Shown piece after piece: positions 37,375 to 46,998 of a stretch of DNA of 64,000 nucleotides. Every line of letters starts with the position of its first letter. Position 1 is the first letter of the stretch. Made by a program: the position numbers and the translations under genes. The DNA comes from Ostreococcus lucimarinus CCE9901 (taxonomy: Eukaryota; Chlorophyta; Mamiellophyceae; Mamiellales; Bathycoccaceae): contig NC_009363.1 of assembly GCF_000092065.1 (NCBI RefSeq), positions 606,854 to 670,853 on the forward strand, given 5' to 3'. The notes beneath the pieces were generated by a model. That model made no database searches. It was not told the origin of the DNA and saw only the letters and a program-made list of their open reading frames with translations.

Positions 37375-38724
37375 ATGGTACGGAACGGTGTCGCGATACC
37401 ATTGCGATGGGTCGTCGTCGTTGCGCTCTCGAGCGCTAGACGTGCGCGAGCGCAGGCGTCGGACACGTTCGTCGCCGAGTGCGCGGCGGAACGACTTGAG
37501 GCGCTCGTGTCCGCGTGCGACGCGAACTCTGAAGCTACGTTCGATCGAAACGAGTGCTGCGTGAGACTGCGAGAATTGGACTCGCGCGATTGTTTTTGCA
37601 ACGTCAATCTCGGCGCGGTCGATTTCGAACTTCGCCGAAGGGCGCTGCCGGAGGTGCTTCGCGCGGAGCGCTTGTGCGACGCGAGACTCAAGTTTGGCAA
37701 CGAGTGCGCGCCGTTGCCGCGGTTTCCACCGTTGAACGTGCAGCCACCACCACAGGCACCATCACAGGCACCACAACAACCACCACGGGCACCATCAACG
37801 CCGCCGCCACCGCCCGCGATCGTCTCGCCCGCGATTATCTCTCCGATTCAAGCCACGTGCTCGGTCGACGGCTTGGTGACTTTGATTCAAGCGGGATGCG
37901 CGTCCATCGTAGATTCAACGGATTCTGTACTCAGACAACGCGTTACCTCTGAGTGTTGTAGAGCTCTCGTTAAACTCAACGACGAGCGGTGCTTTTGCTC
38001 GGAAGGAGACATGATTCAAGAACTCCTTCGAGAGTTCCCCGCAAACTTTGGCGGCATGTTCAAGGCTGCGCCGAACGTGTGCGGGTCGACGATCGTCGGT
38101 GGTTGGCAATGTCTCCCGTTCGTCGATAGGACACCACCACCGTCGCCGCCGCCACCGGCGTCACCACCACCGTCGCGAGCGATTCAACGCGCACCGTTGC
38201 CCCCGTTCATAGGTCGCACGTTTGGGTTGGAGCGAGACGTCGTGGAAACGATCACGCGAGACGTGCAAACTCGCGTGTGCGGTATTTCGGCGTATGCCAA
38301 CATTCTAGACGCTGGGTGCGCTCGCTTGCCATTTCTCGATGTTTCAACCAATCGCGCGAAACGGTGTTGCGAGCTCATCGCGCTGATGAACGCGGCTCTT
38401 TGTTTCTGCGAATCGGCGCTCGCCCCGCTCATCGCGAGCACGAGCGCCGTCGTCGAGCCCATGTTCGCCGCCACGACATCGAAGTGTCGTCCTGGTTTTC
38501 AAACTTTTGCGCGTGGACTCACGGAAGATTCATGTCTCGCCGTCGACGCCCCGCTTCCGGCGTCGCCGCCGCCGCCGGCCGCGCCGCCGGCCGCGCCGCC
38601 GCGAAATCCCGACGGTTCCGTCGTCTTCGGCGTGTGGTGGCCTTTCGCTCCGCGATCGCGTCAAAGTGATTCGCCTCCATTGTGGCCCGAGCGTCCTCGC
38701 GTTCCCCCGGTGCTCATCGGTTAG
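37375..38724 (+). CDS. secreted protein with three tandem eight-cysteine (LTP-like) domains and Pro-rich linkers
   Basis: 449 residues. An N-terminal signal peptide (hydrophobic 'WVVVVALSS', probable cleavage near 'ARAQA') is followed by three domains of about 80-90 residues with the same cysteine order: C..C..CC..CFC..C..C. The cores are 'ECCVRLRELDSRDCFC', 'ECCRALVKLNDERCFC' and 'RCCELIALMNAALCFC'. This is the eight-cysteine motif of plant non-specific lipid transfer and hybrid proline-rich proteins. Domains are separated by Pro-rich linkers ('PPPQAPSQAPQQPPRAP', 'PPPSPPPPASPPPS') of the extracellular-matrix type. Likely secreted, possibly binding lipid at the cell surface. An earlier TTG extends the frame but is not a likely start. 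Confidence 0.75.
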   Translation: MVRNGVAIPLRWVVVVALSSARRARAQASDTFVAECAAERLEALVSACDANSEATFDRNECCVRLRELDSRDCFCNVNLGAVDFELRRRALPEVLRAERLCDARLKFGNECAPLPRFPPLNVQPPPQAPSQAPQQPPRAPSTPPPPPAIVSPAIISPIQATCSVDGLVTLIQAGCASIVDSTDSVLRQRVTSECCRALVKLNDERCFCSEGDMIQELLREFPANFGGMFKAAPNVCGSTIVGGWQCLPFVDRTPPPSPPPPASPPPSRAIQRAPLPPFIGRTFGLERDVVETITRDVQTRVCGISAYANILDAGCARLPFLDVSTNRAKRCCELIALMNAALCFCESALAPLIASTSAVVEPMFAATTSKCRPGFQTFARGLTEDSCLAVDAPLPASPPPPAAPPAAPPRNPDGSVVFGVWWPFAPRSRQSDSPPLWPERPRVPPVLIG

Positions 38725-38836
38725 CGTTCGTTCGCTCGCTTGTATTGTAACTGTCACGCAGTGTCAACGACCTTTGCGCGCCACACGCGCGCGACCGCGA
38801 CCGCGAGGCGCGGCGCGCACCGGACTCGCGCGCGCG

Positions 38837-40171
38837 ATGACGACACGCGCATCGGTGTCGACGTCGTCGTCGACGCTCCGTCGTCTCCCGCGCGCGGTGC
38901 GATGGAACGCGCGCCGGACCGCGAGGATTGGGACGCGCGCGGCGTCGACGCGAAAACCGCCCAACGCGATGACGTCCACGAAGCGCGCGGTGTCCATGCC
39001 CGAGATCCGCGAGCGACGCGCGTTGATACCGTACTTTAACGACGCGCGAGAGCGACCGGTGTACGTCGGGGACGCGGCGCGCGCGAAAATCGCTGCGAGG
39101 AAAGTGGAAGATTTTTTGGCGCTTCCGCGCGAGGAGACGAGCGACGCGCTGCGAGCGCTCCGGGCGATCGTCGAGGACGGATGGGCGACGCACGAGCGCG
39201 AGGGATGCGGACACGCGCGACAGTGGCCAGAGATTTTCGTCGCCGCGAGCGCGTTGATACGCGAACAATTTCCGCAGTTTGGCGTCGCGTCCGAAATTTT
39301 ACCGGGCACGGGGTGGGGGACGGAGAGCGAGGCGATCGATTGGGTGATTCGGCGACCTGAGAAGCACATCATCGCGTCGAAGATACATTTCGCCACGCGT
39401 TTACATCGTGATCCGGATTCATGGACGAATCCAGCGACGACGCAACGGCCGCGCGACGGGTGGCCCGAGTTGTCGATGCCAGACCGCAGTCGCTACCAGT
39501 ACCGCTTCATCAACGTGCACCTCACGACGAGCGCGCTCGATCCTACCGGCAACGCGTGGCAAAGCCCGTTGGTAGTAATGCTTCCACGCGATGGCGGCGC
39601 GCGAGAGTGGGCTTTCGTGAAACGAAAGCTCGAGATGACGAGCGAAGGTGCCAAAGACGAAAACAACTTTGACGACAAGCTCAACATTTTCGATCCCAAA
39701 ACGTGGATCATCCGCGGCAACCGCCTGACGCGAGGCGCGTACACGAAAGAATCGAAAGTCAAAGACGACACCGATACGCGTGGTGCCGATGGAATGACGG
39801 ACGCTGAACGTGACTTCGAGTTCCCCGAAGTCGTTTCGCAAGACGACCAAGAATTCGTGTCAAACGGCGCGATTATGTTTGACTCGTTTGATTGTTGGCA
39901 CGGCGCGGCGAAGTGGCAAGAGGACAAAGCTTTTAAAAAGACGCTCACGGATGTCGACCCCAAGGGTCGACAGCCGTTTCATTCAGCGCGATGTTCGATC
40001 GAAATGCGATTTCGCGTGCGCATAGACATGAACGCCGCCGGCGCTGAGAAACTCCAGTGGGGTCCTTTCACTTCGGCGGTGCGAGACGGAAAATTCCTCG
40101 ACGAACCGCTTCGAGATTCCGAGGCGCGATACGATCTCGCTCGAGGGCGTATCGTTCGTGCGACGCGTTAG
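38837..40171 (+). CDS. organellar protein of unknown family, possible Fe(II)/2OG oxygenase
   Basis: 444 residues. The N-terminal 45 residues are Arg/Ser/Thr-rich with no acids, consistent with a transit peptide. The rest is a globular soluble domain. A possible metal site is 'TRLHRDPDSW' (HxD), then 'FDSFDCWHGAAKW' (distal His) and 'ARCSIEMRFRVRI' (Arg), an order seen in phytanoyl-type dioxygenases, but the HxD to His spacing of about 180 residues is long. I do not recognise a family and the enzymatic idea is weak inference. It is convergent with the PDZ-FKBP gene, 30 bp apart. Confidence 0.65.
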   Translation: MTTRASVSTSSSTLRRLPRAVRWNARRTARIGTRAASTRKPPNAMTSTKRAVSMPEIRERRALIPYFNDARERPVYVGDAARAKIAARKVEDFLALPREETSDALRALRAIVEDGWATHEREGCGHARQWPEIFVAASALIREQFPQFGVASEILPGTGWGTESEAIDWVIRRPEKHIIASKIHFATRLHRDPDSWTNPATTQRPRDGWPELSMPDRSRYQYRFINVHLTTSALDPTGNAWQSPLVVMLPRDGGAREWAFVKRKLEMTSEGAKDENNFDDKLNIFDPKTWIIRGNRLTRGAYTKESKVKDDTDTRGADGMTDAERDFEFPEVVSQDDQEFVSNGAIMFDSFDCWHGAAKWQEDKAFKKTLTDVDPKGRQPFHSARCSIEMRFRVRIDMNAAGAEKLQWGPFTSAVRDGKFLDEPLRDSEARYDLARGRIVRATR

Positions 40172-40201
40172 AGATGGTGTACTTTTCGTATTAATAATAA
40201 A

Positions 40202-40984
40202 TTACAGCTTGCGTTCGATGGAGATGGTGAACACCAACGCGTCGCCCGGTTTAATAAATCGTCCAGAGCCTCGCGCGCCGTACGCCAGCTCCGAAGGACA
40301 GAACAGCTGCCACTCGTCGCCCTCTCGCATCAATCGCATCGCCTCCGTCCACGCCTTGATGACTTGCTTCGGCGCGAACGTGATCGGTTTCCCGCGCTTG
40401 TACGACGAATCGAACTCCGTGCCGTCGATCAACGTCCCCGCGTAGTGGCACTCGCACGGCGTGTCCATCTTGATGTTCCCCGGCCCCGTTCCATTTTTTA
40501 TCGCGCGATACTGCAGCCCGCTGGCCAGGGTCACCACGCCCTCCTCCCGCGAATTCGCCTCCAGCCACGCCCGATCGCGCGCGTTCGTCATCTCTCGCCC
40601 CTCCGGCCATCGCGCGAGCTTCAGCGACGCCGTCTCCGGTCCCTCCGCGAGGCGCGCGACGACTTCGTCGAGCGACATCCCTCGCGCGTCGACGCCGTTC
40701 ACCTCTCGCACGACGTCACCCCGTCGCGCGTCGAGCGCTTCGACGGCGACGTTTCCATCGGCGCTGACGTCCGCGATCCACGCCCCTCGATCGCGCGCGC
40801 CCTGCTCGAGCGTCAGCCCCAGCGGTTTTCGCGCCTCGATCGCGACGACGCGCGGGACGTCGTCGGACGCGGACGACGCGGACGCGCGGGACGCGCGCGC
40901 GCGGAGACGCGCGCGTGGAGACGCGCTTTGAGACGCGCGAACGCGCGCGCCGACGCGCGTCGTCGTGAACGTCGTCGTCGCCAT
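40202..40984 (-). CDS. plastid PDZ-FKBP peptidyl-prolyl isomerase
   Basis: 260 residues. A transit peptide (about 1-40) is followed by a PDZ domain (about 43-130: 'EARKPLGLTLEQGARDRGAW', 'DVVREVNGVDARGMSLDEVV') and an FKBP domain (about 150-260: 'CECHYAGTLIDGTEFDSSY', 'VIKAWTEAMRLMREGDEW', 'AYGARGSG'). The FKBP core aromatic and Asp residues (Y, F-D, W, Y) are present, so isomerase activity is likely. The PDZ-FKBP order is unusual. The gene is divergent from TAF1 by 85 bp. Confidence 0.85.
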   Translation of the reverse strand: MATTTFTTTRVGARVRASQSASPRARLRARASRASASSASDDVPRVVAIEARKPLGLTLEQGARDRGAWIADVSADGNVAVEALDARRGDVVREVNGVDARGMSLDEVVARLAEGPETASLKLARWPEGREMTNARDRAWLEANSREEGVVTLASGLQYRAIKNGTGPGNIKMDTPCECHYAGTLIDGTEFDSSYKRGKPITFAPKQVIKAWTEAMRLMREGDEWQLFCPSELAYGARGSGRFIKPGDALVFTISIERKL

Positions 40985-41069
40985 CGCGCGACGCGACGTG
41001 CGGGACGTTCGATCGATCGATCGTTCGCGACAGAGCGCGGCGCGAACGGCGCGACGGCCGACGGCGACG

Positions 41070-44000
41070 ATGGCGCGCGCGGACGACGATGACGATTACG
41101 ATGACGACGTCGATGACGACGATCGAGGACGCGGCGCGACGTACGCGGACGCGGGGGCGCGAGACGACGACGACGACGACGATTACGACGGCGCGTCCGA
41201 AGACGCGATGGACGCGAGCGACGACGGCGACGCGTACGAAGACGAGAGCGAGAGCGAGAGCGAGGACGATGATTACGACGAAGACGTCGGGAAGACGAAG
41301 AAGCGCGGGAAAACGGGACGGACGACGCGGGCGAGCGGGGGGGCGGTGGTGGTGGTGCCGACGACGACGGGACGCGGCGAGCGAGGCGTGAAGGTGGCGT
41401 CGGTGAACGCGGACGACGCCCTGAGGGCGCAGTTGAGTGGGAAACAGGATCCCATGGCGTTCGTCATCTCGAGCTCGGTGCCGGAAACGGGAGAGGTGTT
41501 GAAGTTTACGTCGTTGTTGCACAACGCGCGAGACGGACGAACGTACGCGGCGGCGTTCGGGGACGCCAGACGAGGCGCGGGAGAGGACGACGCGTCCAAG
41601 GCGACGAATCGAAGATTAGACATGGAACAACGAGAAGACGACGGGGGGGGGAGCGAGAACGACGAAGATTACGATGAAGACGCCGAGGACGGGGACGAAG
41701 ACGACGCCGCGTGGTTCGCCAAGGTTGACGAAAATTTTCCGCTCGAGCGGTACGCGACTTTAAATCCCACGCTGAGCGACGACGAGGACGACGATGAGTA
41801 CTACGCCGATAACGAGGCCGCGCGGCCGGCGTTAGACGTCGGCGAAGCCGAGGCTCGCATGAAACCGCGTAGAGGCGAGAGCGGGTTGGAAAACGAAGAG
41901 TGGGAGCGCGGAGTGGTCTGGGGCGCAGATTCCGACGAAGACGAAGAGATTCGTCTCGCCGCGGTCGGTATCGACACCGTGGGCGCGTTCAAAAAGCCGC
42001 GACGCGGCGAAGAGACGGACTTGTCATCGCAAGTGACGGTTCCGTCGTTACCCCCGGCCACCGCGCTCGCGTCGGCGACGTCGAGATCTTGGGGAGAGCT
42101 CGACGGGGAGAGCCCGAGCGGCGGCGCGAGCTCGTTCGATAGCGCCGTCTCGGATTACATGCGACATCTCAGCTTGTACGGCGTCGTAGACGAGAAGCAG
42201 CAGAGCGGTGATGTGGACATGACGGACGCCAACGCCGCGCGTGGGGCGGGTGAAATGCTGCGCATGCGAAATCACGACTTCGCGAACGGGCGTTGGTTGG
42301 GCGACGTCGAGTGGGAGGGTAAACCGCGTCAAGTCATCGATCCACATCGCAAGTACATCTTGCCAAAGGTGCAAGTGAACCCGAACGATCCGAGATTGGT
42401 GTTGCAGTACAAGGGTGATTTAGAAGCGACGGTGTGGAAATGGGCCAACGCCGTCATGGCGCCGAGCTGGGATCTCGATCCCGTCAACGACATCGACGAG
42501 GCGTTGAATATCAGCATGGATGACAAGTACAAGGAGGAAAACGAGCAAACTGTAGACACTGGCGAGCGTCCCCCGAGACAAGGACGAATTGACGGCATTC
42601 AACACGCCGAATTCCTTCTCACGTCGGTGCCCCAACTCGTTCGCGATCCCCTCAACGATTATCCCGCGCCCAGGCCAATGCTGCGACCGCCGACGGTGCT
42701 CCCGAAACACGCCACGGCGTCGATGAAAATTAAAATCGCGGGGTCGGAGTTGCAAACGTTTAAGGTTTGCATCAAATCGCTCAATATTCACAGTGCGGTG
42801 ATAAACTTGAAAGTTCGCGGTACCGACACCATCGGAAGCGTCATCCCTCGCATTCGCAAGCGCTGGACCGACTTAGACGGTCCTATTCACTTGTACTACC
42901 CGGGAAGTCCGAAGCCGAACGAAAAGTTGAACGAAGAAATGACGCTCGTCGATGCGGGCTTGCAAGCGCAAGTCGGCTTGCCGATCATCTATCTCGTGGC
43001 TCCGAAGGTTACGTTCATCAGCGAAGAGGCGGCGTTGGCGCCCCTCGCTTCCGACGCCGTTCTCGCGCCCCCGGGCGCGTACAAAAAACCCTCGGATTTG
43101 TCGGCGCGAAGTGGTACGCTGATGATGGTGCAGTACACAGAAGCGCGCCCGCCGCTCATCGCTAAGCCTGGTATGGGAGCAAAGAAGGTTGTGTACTATC
43201 GCAGAAAGACGCTCGGCGATCAAGGCGCGCGTCCATACGCCAACGCGACGACGACTGTCATTGATCTCAAGCCGAACGCGCCGTCACCCTTCCTCGCCGA
43301 ACTTCCTCCTGGGCGAGGCATAACGGCCCTTGAAACGAGCATGTTCAGAGCACCGTTGTTTCAGCAAGCAAAGTCTGATGACTACGTTGATTTTCTTCTC
43401 ATCAGAGCTCCGAACGGCAAGTTGACGCTTCGCGAAGCGCCGTCGCTTCACCTGGCTGGACAACAAGAGCCACACGTAGAGATTCCGGCGCCGGGGAGTG
43501 ACATGCTCAAAGACTTTGAAGAGCGTCTCGTCAACGCCACCGTACTCCGCTACTTCTTGAACCTGCAAGCGAAAGGGCTCATCGAACCCGGCACGATGCC
43601 GACGGTGAAATCGACCGACGTCGCGGCGACGCTCTCGCACGCGCTTTCCGTTCGAGATGTTCGCAAAAATATTCGCCGAAAGATTTGCGCGGTGCGCCGC
43701 GGCGCCGAGGCAAATGAGGATGAGTATGTTCTCAATCCTTCGTACCGATTCGAGCACGAAAAAGAGGTGCAACGGATGGCGACGCCAGAAGAAGTGTGCG
43801 CGTACGAGTCGTATCGTCACGCGGTTGCTGTACTCTGCAAGGACCGCGATCGCGACGAACAGGAGCGAATTTTACGATTGTCGTCTCTTTCGCTTCAACA
43901 GTTGAAGAATGCGGTGACCATCTTGATCCGACACAGCGAGGGCAAGCGCAAGCGTCAACTGGAGAACTTGGAGTTGTGGCTGCAAATTCAGCCGTGGGCG

Positions 44001-45749
44001 CAAACGCACGAATTCCTTCAGGCTTCGCTGGGCACGAAGGGAATTTTACATCTCGAGACGTCGAGGAGAATCCAGCGACTCACTGGAAAGTTCTACAACT
44101 ATATTCGACGTATGACTGTACCAGATCCTCCGGAAGATCGTCGACCTCGCCGCGAGCCCGGAACCGTGACGGGGACGAATGCCGATCTCCGTAAGCTTAC
44201 GATGCCTCAGGCGCAACGCATCCTTGAAAACTTTGGGGTAGAGAAGGAAGTGATTCTCAGGCTTGAACGATGGAAGAGAATCGGTTTGATTCGTGAATTG
44301 TCTGGTGCTGCGACCGCGGATGGCACGAACTCTCACGCGGGCATGGCGCGTTTCGCCCGTCGCTTGCGAGTGAGCGAAGCGGACCAACTCAAAGAGATTC
44401 GCGAACATTCTGATTTGCTCTTCAAAAGACAGATGAAGCAATATTCTCAGCGACACACGCGTCACGAAGATTCTTCGAGCGGTGGCGAGACGGATGAAGA
44501 CGATTCGTCGAGCGACAGTGAAAGTGAAAGCGATTCTTTGGCAGATGAGTTGGAAAAGCAACTCGAAGAAAAGGCTGCCAAGGATGCGCCGAACGAAGAA
44601 GACGAACGCGCCGAGCTCGAGGCGCTTCGTAACGCCCTTAAGGACGGTAGTTCCATCGAGCCATCCGTTGACCCGATGAAGGCTTTGGCGCAAGGCATTT
44701 TGGTGCCCGGAAAGAAGCTGAAATTGAAGCGAGTTTCGACCCACATCTTCCCAGACGGTCGATCCGCCAAGGTGGAGGACGACATCACCGAGTACGCGGG
44801 AGAGGCTTGGCTTCAAGCGCGCGCGCAAGGTGTCGAAGCCGCAGACGCTGCGACGACTGCTGCACTCATCGCATGCGGCATGGATAAGCCGCCAGAGCCG
44901 CCGAAGGAAGCCTTGGAGAGGAAGGAGCTCGACGACGAAGAAACTGGTCTTACTCCGGAAGCAAGAGCGCGTTACGAAATGCTTCGTCAGCGGAAACGTG
45001 CCAAGGAGCGCGTGCGACGAGCCGGCGAGAAGATCAAGCGTTTGCAGTCCATGGGCGTCACCGATGAAGGCGCGGACTTGGCGAACGCGCAAAAGTCGCC
45101 CGGAATCACGCCAAGCGAGAGGCCCGCACCCGTGGTTCCAGGTCCCGGTGGACTGAAAATTAAGCTTGGCGTCAGCAAGAAGACGATGGATAAAGTGTTC
45201 AGCTCTGGCGCGACGCCGCAGAAGAAATCCACGCTCGGTCGCAAGTTGCCTTGGGATAAAGTACTCATAAAAGTCACCGAAAGCGCAATGAAACATGGAA
45301 CATACGGCCAAGTGTTTACGCCGGCGGTGACGTTGTCAGACTACGCAAAGTTTGTTGAGCAACCCATGGATCTGGGCGCCATCATGGCACGCCTTCGCGA
45401 GGGCTTGTACAATGATCCCAGCGACTGGGCATCGGACGTCAAGTTGATCGCAGTCAACGCGCAGGCGTACCACGGGAGCGAAGAACCGGTTGAGCTTCGT
45501 CTGGATTGGGTTCCTGGGATGGCGGCGGACATGGTCAACTACATAGCCGATCAAGCGAAACGTCACGAAGCGGACATCAAGGCTTCGTTTTCGGATTTCT
45601 CCGCCGACTCTCTGCGCGTTGCGCGTCAGGGAGCCACGGCCGGTGGTGATAGCGCTCCAGCCGAAGTCAAAACCGAAGTTCCAACAGAGCCCGCGGCGCC
45701 GCCGAAGCCGCTTCCAAAGCTCAAGTTTTCGTTTGGAAAGAAATCGTAG
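41070..45749 (+). CDS. TAF1: TAF1, largest TFIID subunit
   Basis: 1559 residues in one exon. The acidic N-terminus (to about 90, Asp-rich) could be a TAND-like TBP-contact region. A plant-type ubiquitin-like domain is near 550-648 ('MKIKIAGSELQTFKVCIKSL', 'RWTDLDGPIHLYYPG'). The conserved TAF1 core (DUF3591) is about 690-1090 ('RAPNGKLTLREAPSLHLAGQ', 'KRKRQLENLELWLQIQPWAQ'), then an acidic Ser-rich segment, and one C-terminal bromodomain (about 1390-1500: 'YAKFVEQPMDLGAIMARLRE'), where the usual conserved Asn appears as 'AVNAQAYHG'. A single bromodomain matches plants; animals have two. It is the scaffold of TFIID for RNA polymerase II promoters. Confidence 0.95.
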   Translation: MARADDDDDYDDDVDDDDRGRGATYADAGARDDDDDDDYDGASEDAMDASDDGDAYEDESESESEDDDYDEDVGKTKKRGKTGRTTRASGGAVVVVPTTTGRGERGVKVASVNADDALRAQLSGKQDPMAFVISSSVPETGEVLKFTSLLHNARDGRTYAAAFGDARRGAGEDDASKATNRRLDMEQREDDGGGSENDEDYDEDAEDGDEDDAAWFAKVDENFPLERYATLNPTLSDDEDDDEYYADNEAARPALDVGEAEARMKPRRGESGLENEEWERGVVWGADSDEDEEIRLAAVGIDTVGAFKKPRRGEETDLSSQVTVPSLPPATALASATSRSWGELDGESPSGGASSFDSAVSDYMRHLSLYGVVDEKQQSGDVDMTDANAARGAGEMLRMRNHDFANGRWLGDVEWEGKPRQVIDPHRKYILPKVQVNPNDPRLVLQYKGDLEATVWKWANAVMAPSWDLDPVNDIDEALNISMDDKYKEENEQTVDTGERPPRQGRIDGIQHAEFLLTSVPQLVRDPLNDYPAPRPMLRPPTVLPKHATASMKIKIAGSELQTFKVCIKSLNIHSAVINLKVRGTDTIGSVIPRIRKRWTDLDGPIHLYYPGSPKPNEKLNEEMTLVDAGLQAQVGLPIIYLVAPKVTFISEEAALAPLASDAVLAPPGAYKKPSDLSARSGTLMMVQYTEARPPLIAKPGMGAKKVVYYRRKTLGDQGARPYANATTTVIDLKPNAPSPFLAELPPGRGITALETSMFRAPLFQQAKSDDYVDFLLIRAPNGKLTLREAPSLHLAGQQEPHVEIPAPGSDMLKDFEERLVNATVLRYFLNLQAKGLIEPGTMPTVKSTDVAATLSHALSVRDVRKNIRRKICAVRRGAEANEDEYVLNPSYRFEHEKEVQRMATPEEVCAYESYRHAVAVLCKDRDRDEQERILRLSSLSLQQLKNAVTILIRHSEGKRKRQLENLELWLQIQPWAQTHEFLQASLGTKGILHLETSRRIQRLTGKFYNYIRRMTVPDPPEDRRPRREPGTVTGTNADLRKLTMPQAQRILENFGVEKEVILRLERWKRIGLIRELSGAATADGTNSHAGMARFARRLRVSEADQLKEIREHSDLLFKRQMKQYSQRHTRHEDSSSGGETDEDDSSSDSESESDSLADELEKQLEEKAAKDAPNEEDERAELEALRNALKDGSSIEPSVDPMKALAQGILVPGKKLKLKRVSTHIFPDGRSAKVEDDITEYAGEAWLQARAQGVEAADAATTAALIACGMDKPPEPPKEALERKELDDEETGLTPEARARYEMLRQRKRAKERVRRAGEKIKRLQSMGVTDEGADLANAQKSPGITPSERPAPVVPGPGGLKIKLGVSKKTMDKVFSSGATPQKKSTLGRKLPWDKVLIKVTESAMKHGTYGQVFTPAVTLSDYAKFVEQPMDLGAIMARLREGLYNDPSDWASDVKLIAVNAQAYHGSEEPVELRLDWVPGMAADMVNYIADQAKRHEADIKASFSDFSADSLRVARQGATAGGDSAPAEVKTEVPTEPAAPPKPLPKLKFSFGKKS

Positions 45750-45890
45750 AAATAACTCGGTCGCACGGCACACGCATGCATAGATTACGCGTTGTGACGA
45801 CGAAACACAAACGATTAGAATAGATGATTCGGCGTTTCCCCCATTATTACAAAACGTTAAAACGCACCCGAGCTCGATGCGATGGCAAGT

Positions 45891-46430
45891 CTACACGCCA
45901 GGAGGCCACGAAAGTTGTTGCCCTCCGATGACGTGGACGTGCAAGTGATACACGCTTTGACATCCCTCCACGCCATCGTTTATCACGCACCGGTATCCCG
46001 CATCGAGGTTTTCTTGCTTCGCCACCACGCTCGCGGTGTACATCAAGTGCCCTAAGAGCGTCTTGTGTTCCTCCGTAGCCTTGCTCAGGCGCGTCAACCC
46101 GGCGCGAATCTTCGGAATGACCAAAAAGTGCGTCTTCGCCTGCGGGTTCACGTCTCGAAACGCCATCGCCAGCGCGTCTTCGTACAATATCGTCGCCGGG
46201 ATCTCTTTCGCGACAATCTTATCGAAGATCGTGCGCTCATCCGCGTCGTCCAGGCCGCGTAAATGCGCCTCTTGCGCCGCGAGCACTTCGTCGTGCGGCG
46301 TCGCCATCGTCGTCCCGAGCGTTCGTTTCCAGCGTCGTTCGCGCGCGCGTCGCGCGAGGGTGCGGCGTAAATGCGAACACGCGCGCGCGCTCGTTCGTTC
46401 CGTGCACGCACGCGCGGCGCGCACCAACAT
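45891..46430 (-). CDS. HINT-type HIT-family hydrolase
   Basis: 179 residues. The catalytic HIT motif 'SVYHLHVHVIGG' and 'IFDKIVAKEIPATILYEDA' are diagnostic of HINT purine-nucleoside phosphoramidases. The N-terminal 55 residues before 'MATPHDEVL' are Arg/Ala-rich, so the ATG at 46430 gives an organelle-targeted form and the internal ATG a cytosolic form; either or both could be used. Ends 'GGQQLSWPPGV', typical of HINT. Confidence 0.9.
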   Translation of the reverse strand: MLVRAARACTERTSARACSHLRRTLARRARERRWKRTLGTTMATPHDEVLAAQEAHLRGLDDADERTIFDKIVAKEIPATILYEDALAMAFRDVNPQAKTHFLVIPKIRAGLTRLSKATEEHKTLLGHLMYTASVVAKQENLDAGYRCVINDGVEGCQSVYHLHVHVIGGQQLSWPPGV

Positions 46431-46998
46431 CAACCGACCACCGCGGAGTGACGGGTCGGACCGTCGCGCCGCGTCGAGTCCGCGGGTCGTTGGCGCGCGC
46501 GGCGACGGCGACAGAGCCGGACGCTCGGACACTCGGACACGCGTCGTCGGTGCGCGCGACGCGACGCGACGCGACGCGAACGACGCGACGCGCGCGCTCT
46601 CCGCTCGCGCGCGCTCTCCGCTCGGGTGTCAATAATCCTAACGACGGCGACGCCTCAAAGCCACGTCCGCCGTCGTCTTGTAGCGCACCGACATTGAATG
46701 CGAGATTAGGCCCTCGCGCCGCGTCGCGCGAAACGACGCGTCGCACGCGAACGACGATGACTCGGGCACGCCCGCGTCGTCGTCGATCATGGACGCGTCA
46801 TCGCCGACGCGGGACACGCGATGTGAATGGAAAAGGACTCGCGCGGGGTTCCAGCGGCGGCGGGACGCGCGACGCGCGGGACGCGTTCGGGTCCGCGATC
46901 GCACTGACGCGATTCCGACGTCGAAACCGCGCGAACGGTGACTGACGATGCGTGCATTTTGCTTTTTGTGCGCCCTCGCAGACGGTCGGCGCGTCGTC
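46431..46998. promoter_or_regulatory. divergent promoter with GACGC repeats and a probable 5' leader intron end
   Basis: This 568-bp region lies between HINT and Gemin2. It contains a run of CGACG/CGCGA repeats at about 46556-46596. Near its right end 'ACTGACGATGCG' is followed by a T-rich stretch and CGCAG ending at 46981, the look of an intron branch site and acceptor. So the Gemin2 transcript may have an intron in its leader, or a short N-terminal coding exon upstream. I could not place the donor. Confidence 0.45.

Noticed and set aside
44046-45311. 421-residue minus-strand ORF inside TAF1
   Set aside because: Antisense reading of the TAF1 C-terminal half; composition is that of a shadow frame and no family fits.
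46448-46945. 165-residue plus-strand ORF upstream of Gemin2
   Set aside because: It is a translation of GACGC repeats and promoter sequence; no domain, and it lacks continuity with Gemin2.
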